Shown here piece after piece: positions 1 through 5,766 of a stretch of DNA of 28,928 nt (within the stretch, counting starts at the first letter, position 1; each line of letters begins with the position of its first letter). The notes below the pieces were generated by a model. That model was given only the letters and a program-made list of their open reading frames with translations, made no database searches and was not told the DNA's origin. Both the position numbers and the translations under genes were made by a program. Source of the stretch: Sphingobacteriia bacterium (GTDB lineage Bacteria; Bacteroidota; Bacteroidia; NS11-12g; UBA955); the NCBI GenBank assembly GCA_021151535.1, contig JAGKXC010000046.1, positions 1-28,928 on the forward strand, in the 5' to 3' direction.

Positions 1-771
1 AACAGCTTGTTGCGCTTTTACATCGCCCTGAATAATTACGTCTGTGGTTTCCCACTTTTTCGCCCAAGCGGCAGCACTCATATCCAAATGCGATTGGAAA
101 TCGGATGCGCTCATTTTTTCTAGCGTTTTCACGGCATGAACCTCAACAAAATCGGGCTCGTGGTGGAAGCTTGAAGCGATGATACAATGCTTTACGCAAT
201 CCAAAGTTTGGCCTGCAGCAACAGCGTAAGTATAGGTGTTTGCGGCGTAACGCGTTTTGATTTCCGAAACTGTCGATGGAAGATTTTTGCTTCCGTTGAT
301 GAATGATTCATATCCAACGGCTGTAGAAACTCTCCAGTTCAATTTTTTGGTTTCAACGGTTACAATCACGTTGTGTTGGCGGGTTTCTTGGTGAATTTCA
401 TTCCAAAATCCCTCTTCGTAATTGGAATCCTTGTTTACCACATCGCCATCTACATAGTTGCAAACTTTGATTTCGCAATCTGCCGATGGGATAATTGAAT
501 ATTTCAATGCCGCATATTCTTTGTTGATCAAACTGTAGAAGCGCTGCGATTGAATTTGTAGTTGAATGCCGTTTTGAAGTTGAATGGTTGCTTGGCGGTT
601 CAATACCCCTTTGTGCATATCCAATTCACGGGAAAATGCCAATACTTTGGCCCCGCGCTGACCCATCATTCCATTGCCCAATGAGAATACACTTTCGGCA
701 ATTTCATTCATTTCAGGATTGAATCCTTCTTCAATAATTTTCCAGGGATGTGGTTTGAAATAATCGATCAT
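1..771 (-). CDS. Glycoside hydrolase family 65 phosphorylase (maltose/trehalose/kojibiose type), N-terminal part
   Basis: The minus-strand frame is open from the ATG at 771 to the window edge, giving 257 residues of the N-terminal part; the C-terminus and the catalytic domain lie outside. Family marks are the opening with WKIIEEGF, then ESVFSLGNGMMGQRG at about residues 26-40, DGDVVNKDSNYEEGFW near 110-125 and QGDVKAQQAV at the edge. These are typical of the N-terminal beta-sandwich of GH65 enzymes in Bacteroidota. The family splits alpha-glucosidic disaccharides with phosphate to beta-glucose-1-phosphate plus glucose, inverting the anomer. There is no signal peptide, so it should be cytoplasmic. 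It follows pgmB with a 39-bp gap, and PgmB uses its expected product. Compared with relatives I remember, about 60 residues are missing between GQRG and RELDMHKG, without a frameshift. The exact disaccharide cannot be called. Confidence 0.85.
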   Translation of the reverse strand, partial: MIDYFKPHPWKIIEEGFNPEMNEIAESVFSLGNGMMGQRGAKVLAFSRELDMHKGVLNRQATIQLQNGIQLQIQSQRFYSLINKEYAALKYSIIPSADCEIKVCNYVDGDVVNKDSNYEEGFWNEIHQETRQHNVIVTVETKKLNWRVSTAVGYESFINGSKNLPSTVSEIKTRYAANTYTYAVAAGQTLDCVKHCIIASSFHHEPDFVEVHAVKTLEKMSASDFQSHLDMSAAAWAKKWETTDVIIQGDVKAQQAV

Positions 772-810
772 AATTTGATGTAAATCAATGATTTTTATGG
801 TTTCGGGCGA

Positions 811-1461
811 TTAATTTCTGCCTAATTTTAACAAGTTGAAATCAAACTCCCCTAAGTTGCTATAATGGTAGTTTGCCGCAGGTAGTTGTTCGGGGGTGCC
901 GATACCCACAGCCTTCATTCCGCCATTGATTGCGGCTGCAATGCCCGCTGCACTATCCTCAAATACCCAACAAAATTCGGGTGCAATTTTTAGCATTTCT
1001 GCTCCTTTTAGGAATGTTTCTGGATCGGGCTTGCCATTTACAACTGTGTTGGCGTCTACAATGGCGGTAAACTTCTTGTCGAGTCCAACGCGTTCCAAAA
1101 CCAATTGTGCGTTTTTTGATGCAGAACCCAACGCAATCGGTAAATTAAAATGGTTCACCTGTTCAAAAAAATATGGCACCCCTGGCAACAAATGCTGAGG
1201 ACCCATTTCCATCACAAATTGGAGGTAATGTTCGTTTTTTGAGGTTAAATCACGTTGAAACTGTTCATCGGTCAAGGTAACATCGCCCAAACTTAAAATG
1301 TACTTTAATGAATCAACTCTGCTTACGCCTTTTAGTTCTTCATTGTGGGCTTCTGTAAGTTCAATTCCGTATGATTTGGCAAGTTCTTTCCATGCCAGAT
1401 AATGGTAATGTGCTGTATCGCAAATTACCCCGTCGAGGTCGAGAATCAACCCAACTTTCAT
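811..1461 (-). CDS. pgmB: Beta-phosphoglucomutase (HAD superfamily)
   Basis: This 216-residue protein has the usual family length. It converts beta-D-glucose-1-phosphate to glucose-6-phosphate in the cytoplasm through beta-glucose-1,6-bisphosphate. Motif I is LDLDGVICDTA with nucleophile Asp8 and acid/base Asp10. The cap segment carries LKGVSRVDSL, as in known beta-phosphoglucomutases. Motif II is the Ser in LGSASKN, motif III the Lys in GKPDPE, and motif IV is VFEDSAAGI with the Mg-binding acidic pair. Its ATG overlaps the stop of the upstream kinase gene by four bases (ATGA), which points to translational coupling, and the GH65 gene follows 39 bp downstream. The neighbour makes its substrate, which supports the mutase call over other HAD phosphatases. 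Confidence 0.93.
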   Translation of the reverse strand: MKVGLILDLDGVICDTAHYHYLAWKELAKSYGIELTEAHNEELKGVSRVDSLKYILSLGDVTLTDEQFQRDLTSKNEHYLQFVMEMGPQHLLPGVPYFFEQVNHFNLPIALGSASKNAQLVLERVGLDKKFTAIVDANTVVNGKPDPETFLKGAEMLKIAPEFCWVFEDSAAGIAAAINGGMKAVGIGTPEQLPAANYHYSNLGEFDFNLLKLGRN

Positions 1462-2315
1462 GCGTTTACCTGTAATTTTCTTAGATGATATTCAACCAAG
1501 TTAACAACAGGTTCACGGGTAATAACACCCACGTTTAGACGGTGAATTTTGCAAGCTTCTTTTAATAAATCTGAGAAGTGGAACGCTACACTACCTACAA
1601 AGTGCACCGGCACATCTTTGTGGTTTTCATATTTCCAAATATGGATATTGATAAATTTGCTAAAGCCGTTGTAAATGAAATCACGCACCCACTTTTCTTC
1701 ACCTTGGTCGCTTAAAAAGCGCATAAACGAAGCCAAATATACATTGGGGTTGGGCTTGTTGTAAACAGCTTCAAAAATTCCTTCTTTGGTTAAACCGAAT
1801 TTATCAATCAAACCTTGCTGTATTTTATCAGGTAATTCATGGTAAAGGAACATGCGTAGCAATTCTTTACCGTAGAAAGTACCACCGGCTTCATCGCCCA
1901 AAACATAACCCAAAGCTGGTACTTCTTCGTGAACCTCTTTGCCATCGAAGTAGCAGCTGTTTGAGCCCGTACCTAGAATACAAGAAATCCCTGGTTCGTC
2001 GCCACAAGTAGCGTAAACGGCACCTGTAAGATCGTGATCTACAGTAACTTGTGCTTTTGTGAAAACGCGGCGTAAAGCTTCTGCAACAATTTCGTTGCGG
2101 CTTTCATGAGAGGCGCCTGCACCGTAGAAGTAAACGTAATCCACCATCGGAGCAACGTTGGTTAATTCCGTATTTTTCCTAATTTCACTTTCGATTAAAT
2201 CGGTAGGGTGAAAAAATGGGTTGAAACCCATGGTATGGAATGATAAACGTGTAGATTCACCATCGGTGAAAATCCAATCGCACTTGGTGCTCCCGCTGTC
2301 GGCTACTAAAATCAT
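1458..2315 (-). CDS. BadF/BadG/BcrA/BcrD-family sugar kinase (N-acetylglucosamine kinase-like)
   Basis: From the chosen start at 2315 the protein has 285 residues and begins MILVADSGSTKCDWIF, the phosphate-1 loop of the actin/hexokinase ATPase fold. The frame is open 12 codons further upstream, but that extension would run through the predicted -7 element at 2332-2339, so 2315 is preferred. Further marks are the phosphate-2 segment CILGTGSNSCY, the LGDEAGGTFYGKELL stretch and an adenosine motif FVGSVAFHFSDLL near the C-terminus. Bacteroidota relatives are usually annotated as N-acetylglucosamine kinase. It is first in an operon with pgmB (4-bp overlap) and GH65, which release free glucose, so glucose is a plausible alternative substrate (inference). 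No signal peptide; cytoplasmic. Confidence 0.82.
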   Translation of the reverse strand: MILVADSGSTKCDWIFTDGESTRLSFHTMGFNPFFHPTDLIESEIRKNTELTNVAPMVDYVYFYGAGASHESRNEIVAEALRRVFTKAQVTVDHDLTGAVYATCGDEPGISCILGTGSNSCYFDGKEVHEEVPALGYVLGDEAGGTFYGKELLRMFLYHELPDKIQQGLIDKFGLTKEGIFEAVYNKPNPNVYLASFMRFLSDQGEEKWVRDFIYNGFSKFINIHIWKYENHKDVPVHFVGSVAFHFSDLLKEACKIHRLNVGVITREPVVNLVEYHLRKLQVNA

Positions 2316-2331
2316 AAAGCGAAATTTTTGT

Positions 2332-2361
2332 GCAAGATAATAAAAAATCACTTAGTGTCAA
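2332..2361 (-). promoter_or_regulatory. Promoter of the kinase-pgmB-GH65 operon
   Basis: On the minus strand a TTG (2361-2359) is followed after 19 nt by TATCTTGC (2339-2332), close to the Bacteroidota pattern TTTG, about 19-21 nt, TAnnTTTG. Transcription would start near 2325, about ten bases before the kinase ATG at 2315. The TTG lies inside the palindrome at 2354-2370. Confidence 0.5.
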
Positions 2362-2370
2362 TGTTACACT
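2354..2370. promoter_or_regulatory. Palindrome AGTGT-N7-ACACT, candidate operator
   Basis: A perfect 5-bp inverted repeat with a 7-nt centre lies in the divergent region between the kinase operon and the Nudix-type regulator. It covers the -33 TTG of the minus-strand promoter, a position suited to repression. Regulators of this fold bind palindromes as dimers (family knowledge); that this one binds here is inference. Confidence 0.45.
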
Positions 2371-2381
2371 TAAAAAACTCA

Positions 2382-2394
2382 TGCAATTGTTGCA
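2382..2394. promoter_or_regulatory. Palindrome TGCAA-TTG-TTGCA, second candidate operator
   Basis: This perfect 5-3-5 inverted repeat lies 11 bp from the first palindrome. Its right arm overlaps the TTG (2390-2392) of the promoter facing the regulator gene, so it could serve autoregulation. The half-sites differ from AGTGT/ACACT, so one protein need not bind both. Confidence 0.3.
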
Positions 2395-2421
2395 CTATCT
2401 AATGAGAAATAATTATTTTCG
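2390..2421 (+). promoter_or_regulatory. Promoter of the Nudix-type regulator gene
   Basis: TTG at 2390-2392 and TATTTTCG at 2414-2421 are 21 nt apart; the second matches TAnnTTTG at five of the six fixed positions. The gene starts at 2469, leaving a leader of roughly 40 nt. Confidence 0.4.
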
Positions 2422-2468
2422 CGTTCTGATTCACGGCCAATTATTGTCTTGAAATTCAACTGTTAAAG

Positions 2469-3236
2469 ATGTCGAACGCAATATTAAATCCCCACGTATC
2501 TGTAGATTGTGTAATCTTTGGATTCAGCAGAGATACGCTGAGGTTATTGCTAATTCGCAGAACGGTTCCGAATGCAATCACGGAGTTGGACGATAGTTAT
2601 TACGCTTTGCCGGGCGATTTGGTGAACGACAGTGAAGATTTGCATCAAGCGGCGGGCAGGGTTTTGCATGAATTAACTGGTTTGCAGGGAATTTATTTGC
2701 AGCAGTTTCAAGCATTTGGCGATCCAGGTAGGATTTCAAAACCCAAGGATAGGAATTGGTTGCAGGGCGTAAGGCAGGATCCCGATGCGCGGGTAATTAC
2801 GGTTGCGTATATGGCTTTGATAGACAGCCAGAAAGTGCAATTGCAGCCGGGTTCTTTTTCAAAAGAGGCTGTATGGATTCCCATTGATGAGATTCCTGAA
2901 TTGGCATTCGACCACAACGATATTTACGAATCTGCATTGGCGGCATTGAGGGAGCGCATACAGATTCAACCGATTGCTTTTGAATTGTTGCCAGAGAAAT
3001 TTACGATGGCAGATTTACAATCATTATACGAAACCATCCTTCAAAGGGGTTTGGATAAACGCAATTTCCGACGCAAAATGTTAAACTCGGGAATCATTTT
3101 GCCGTTAACCGAAAAACAGCACGGAGTGAGCAACAAACCGGCTCGTTATTATTCCTATAATCGCCAATTAATGCAGAATGCTGATTCTCAGTATATTAAT
3201 TTGCGCATGGAAGGTTCATTTACATTGTTCCAATAA
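2469..3236 (+). CDS. Nudix-fold transcriptional regulator (NrtR/AraR type)
   Basis: This 255-residue protein has an N-terminal Nudix fold (about 8-150) joined to a C-terminal winged helix (about 165-240). The Nudix box is degenerate: the segment GDLVNDSEDLHQAAGRVLHE keeps the AA-x-RVL-x-E pattern but lacks the REUxEE catalytic acids, as in members of the family that sense a ligand and do not hydrolyse it. The C-terminal part FTMADLQSLYETIL followed by DKRNFRRKML is the usual DNA-recognition helix region, rich in Arg and Lys. In Bacteroidota such proteins control sugar catabolism (AraR-like) or NAD genes (NrtR). Being divergent from the kinase-pgmB-GH65 operon, with palindromes on both promoters, it most likely controls that operon and itself. 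The effector is unknown; a sugar or sugar phosphate is a guess. Confidence 0.85.
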   Translation: MSNAILNPHVSVDCVIFGFSRDTLRLLLIRRTVPNAITELDDSYYALPGDLVNDSEDLHQAAGRVLHELTGLQGIYLQQFQAFGDPGRISKPKDRNWLQGVRQDPDARVITVAYMALIDSQKVQLQPGSFSKEAVWIPIDEIPELAFDHNDIYESALAALRERIQIQPIAFELLPEKFTMADLQSLYETILQRGLDKRNFRRKMLNSGIILPLTEKQHGVSNKPARYYSYNRQLMQNADSQYINLRMEGSFTLFQ

Positions 3237-3257
3237 GGTTTTTCTGTAGTATCTTTG
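3225..3257 (+). promoter_or_regulatory. Promoter of the ABC-F gene
   Basis: A perfect -7 element TATCTTTG (3250-3257, followed by C) has TTG at 3225-3227, 22 nt upstream and inside the end of the regulator gene. The expected start point near 3264 leaves a leader of about 17 nt before the ATG at 3281. Confidence 0.6.
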
Positions 3258-3280
3258 CGGCTCATTTTTTTGAGCTGTAG

Positions 3281-4900
3281 ATGTTAAACGTTTCAAATGT
3301 TTCTTTGCGTTTTGGTAAACGCGTATTGTTTGAGGATGTAAATTTAAAATTTACCCGTGGGAATTGTTATGGAATTATTGGAGCCAATGGGGCGGGTAAA
3401 TCCACGTTTATGAAGATCCTTTCTGGTGAAGTGGAACCCAATACAGGTTCTGTGGATCTAGAGCCAGGTAAGCGGATGACGATCTTAAAGCAGAATCACT
3501 TTGAATTTGATGAATTTCCAGTTTTGCAAACCGTAATTCGCGGTCACCAAAAACTCTGGGAAATCATGGAGGAGAAAGATGCATTGTATGCGAAGGAAGA
3601 TTTCACTGAGGATGATGGGATGCGTGCGTCTGAGTTGGAAGGAGAATTTGCAGAAATGGATGGCTGGAATGCAGAGTCAGATGCTGCAACCTTGTTAAGT
3701 AACTTGGGCATCGCCGAAAATCTTCATGAGCGATTGATGAAAGACTTAAGTGGTAACCAAAAGGTACGTGTGCTTTTGGCGCAAGCGTTGTTTGGTAACC
3801 CTGATGTGTTGTTGATGGACGAACCTACCAACGATTTGGATGTTGATACCATTCGTTGGCTAGAAGATTTCTTGGCACAGTTTGAAAATACGGTATTGGT
3901 TATTTCCCACGACCGTCACTTCTTGGATAACGTTTGTACCAATATTTGTGATATCGATTTTGGCAAAATCAACACGTTCAGTGGTAACTATACTTTCTGG
4001 TACCAAAGTTCTCAATTGGCTTTGAGGCAGCGTTCTGATCAGAATAAGAAAGCTGAAGAAAAGCGTAAGGAATTGCAAGAATTTATTCAGCGATTCAGTG
4101 CTAACGTGGCAAAAAGCCGTCAGGCTACTTCTAGAAAGAAAATGTTGGAGAAACTGAACATTGAAGAAATTCAGCCCTCAACCCGTAAGTATCCCGGTAT
4201 TATCTTCAAGCAAGCCAGAGAAGTGGGCGATCAGATTCTTACCGTGGAAGATTTGAGTTTCACAGCGGAGAACGGTGAAAAGTTGTTTTCAAACTTGAAT
4301 TTTACGGTGAATAAGGGTGATAAAATTGCTTTTATTTCAAGAAATACAATGGCTTTGAATACCTTGTTTAAGGTATTGTGGGGCGATGCAAAACCCAATA
4401 AAGGTGAAATTACGTGGGGTGTTACCGTAACGATGAGCTATTTGCCAAACGAGAATGCACATTTCTTTACTGAAAACATCAATTTGGTAGATTGGTTAAG
4501 ACAGTATTCTACAGAAAAAGACGAAACCTTCATTCGCGGTTTCTTGGGCAGAATGTTGTTCAGCGGTGAGGAAACCCAAAAAATGTGTACAGTGTTGAGT
4601 GGAGGTGAAAAGGTAAGATGTATGATGAGCAAAATGATGATGGAGAATCCCAATGTGTTGGTAATGGATGAACCCACCAACCACTTGGATTTGGAGAGCA
4701 TTCAGGCGTTAAACAACGGTTTGGTGGATTACGCTGGTGTAGTATTGTTCCATTCGCATGACCAAGAGTTTATCAATACCATCGCCAATAGAATTATTGA
4801 AATAACCCCCAATGGATTGATCGACAAGTACATGACATACGAGGAGTATGCTGAAGATGCTAGCATCAAGGCTAGAAAAGAGGAACTTTACGGCGCTTAA
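3281..4900 (+). CDS. ABC-F family ATPase (ribosome-associated, YbiT/EttA-like)
   Basis: This 539-residue protein has two ABC cassettes and no membrane segment. Cassette 1 has an intact Walker A GANGAGKST (34-42), signature LSGNQ (156-160) and Walker B MDEPTNDLD (Asp180, Glu181). A basic, coiled interdomain linker follows (about 245-310, including QRFSANVAKSRQATSRKKM). Cassette 2 keeps signature LSGGEKVR (439-446) and MDEPTNHLD (Asp463, Glu464), but its Walker A is SRNTMALNT (353-361), with Leu359 where Lys is expected. From memory, other Bacteroidota members of this subfamily also have a degenerate second Walker A, so this may be lineage-typical. ABC-F proteins act in the ribosomal E site in translation. 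The FKBP-like lipoprotein gene follows 29 bp downstream and may share the transcript. No evidence for an antibiotic-resistance role was seen. Confidence 0.93.
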   Translation: MLNVSNVSLRFGKRVLFEDVNLKFTRGNCYGIIGANGAGKSTFMKILSGEVEPNTGSVDLEPGKRMTILKQNHFEFDEFPVLQTVIRGHQKLWEIMEEKDALYAKEDFTEDDGMRASELEGEFAEMDGWNAESDAATLLSNLGIAENLHERLMKDLSGNQKVRVLLAQALFGNPDVLLMDEPTNDLDVDTIRWLEDFLAQFENTVLVISHDRHFLDNVCTNICDIDFGKINTFSGNYTFWYQSSQLALRQRSDQNKKAEEKRKELQEFIQRFSANVAKSRQATSRKKMLEKLNIEEIQPSTRKYPGIIFKQAREVGDQILTVEDLSFTAENGEKLFSNLNFTVNKGDKIAFISRNTMALNTLFKVLWGDAKPNKGEITWGVTVTMSYLPNENAHFFTENINLVDWLRQYSTEKDETFIRGFLGRMLFSGEETQKMCTVLSGGEKVRCMMSKMMMENPNVLVMDEPTNHLDLESIQALNNGLVDYAGVVLFHSHDQEFINTIANRIIEITPNGLIDKYMTYEEYAEDASIKARKEELYGA

Positions 4901-4929
4901 TTTTTAAGAATTAATTAATATTGTAAAAA

Positions 4930-5673
4930 ATGAAGTATTTCAAATATATCCCTGCTTTGGCCGTAGTGCTTTTGGCAGCTTGTGGTGAGAACATAGACAC
5001 CAGCAAAAAACTTGAATCTTCTCAAGATTCTTTCAGTTACATTTATGGTTACAGCGTTGCACAACGTATGAAGCAAGAAGGTATCGATGATCTTGAATAT
5101 GGTGCTTTCATTCGCGGTGTACGTGATGGTTTAAAGGGCGATTCTTCTTTGGCAATTAAAGAAGATAAAATGGGTAAAATTTACCAATCTTATATCTTGA
5201 GTAATCAAGAGAAAAAGACCAAAAAATTGCAAAAAGAGTCTCAAGAATTCATGGCCAAAGTGGCTAAAGAAAAAGACGCCAAGAGCTTGTCTACCAAGGC
5301 GGTAATGAAAACTATCACCAAAGGGGTAGGTCCAGTTCCTCAAGCTTGGGATTCTGTAGAATGTTATATCAAATGGACAACCAATTCAGGAAGTTCTATC
5401 ATTGATTCATACAAAGAGAATAAGCCATTTATTGGTGTAATTAGTTCATTACAATTGGCTCCTGTTGAGGAAGCAATTCAAAAGTCAACTGCGGGATCTG
5501 TATTTGAAGTTTATTTCAACAACAGCGATTTCCCACAGTTGAGTAGAATGTTCCGCAGCTTCAATGATGCTTATGGCATTTCCATTTGGAAAGTGGAATT
5601 GAGAAAAGTGAAGCCAGGTACTAAGCCTGCAGAAGGTGCTGCGCCAGAGATGGCTGCTCCTGGAAGTAAGTAA
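4930..5673 (+). CDS. FKBP-like lipoprotein with degenerate isomerase domain
   Basis: This 247-residue protein begins with a lipoprotein signal peptide ending in LLAAC (Cys18), so it should be anchored on the periplasmic side of a membrane. Residues about 33-110 (DSFSYIYGYSVAQRMKQ..FIRGVRDGL) match the N-terminal dimerisation domain of Mip/FkpA-type peptidyl-prolyl isomerases, followed by a Lys-rich helix. Residues about 125-225 align with an FKBP domain by pattern (VECYIKWTTNSGSSIIDSY, then PFIGVISSLQLAPVEEAIQ), but the usual GW..AL segment with the active-site Trp is replaced by APVEEAI. Isomerase activity is therefore doubtful, and a chaperone or binding role is more likely. The tail is Ala/Pro-rich. 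It follows the ABC-F gene by 29 bp and ends before a strong terminator. Confidence 0.78.
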   Translation: MKYFKYIPALAVVLLAACGENIDTSKKLESSQDSFSYIYGYSVAQRMKQEGIDDLEYGAFIRGVRDGLKGDSSLAIKEDKMGKIYQSYILSNQEKKTKKLQKESQEFMAKVAKEKDAKSLSTKAVMKTITKGVGPVPQAWDSVECYIKWTTNSGSSIIDSYKENKPFIGVISSLQLAPVEEAIQKSTAGSVFEVYFNNSDFPQLSRMFRSFNDAYGISIWKVELRKVKPGTKPAEGAAPEMAAPGSK

Positions 5674-5720
5674 TAACAAGCTGCGGAATTTGCCAGGTGG
5701 CGAATGTGCAGACAAGATAG

Positions 5721-5754
5721 AAAAGCCGCTCTCGAAGGAGAGCGGCTTTTTATT
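5721..5754 (+). terminator. Rho-independent terminator after the FKBP-like gene
   Basis: A perfect 13-bp stem (5721-5733 with 5738-5750) with loop GAAG, core GCCGCTCTC/GAGAGCGGC, ends in a run of T. It closes the ABC-F/FKBP unit. The A-run on the left arm could also terminate minus-strand transcription. Confidence 0.92.
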
Positions 5755-5762
5755 TACCTTTG
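5755..5762 (+). promoter_or_regulatory. -7 element TACCTTTG just upstream of the GH31 gene
   Basis: This is a perfect TAnnTTTG match, but no TTG is seen at the usual -33 distance, which falls in the terminator stem. Transcription would begin at about 5767-5769, on or beside the ATG at 5767, implying a leaderless mRNA or use of a later start codon. Confidence 0.5.
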
Positions 5763-5766
5763 CTTT

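Noticed and set aside
2469..3236. Reading the Nudix protein as an active hydrolase
   Set aside because: The catalytic acids of the Nudix box are missing and a C-terminal winged helix is present, which fits a regulator.
5704..5766. Upstream extension of the GH31 reading frame
   Set aside because: It would translate through the terminator hairpin and lie upstream of the -7 box and signal peptide, so ATG 5767 (or 5800) is preferred.
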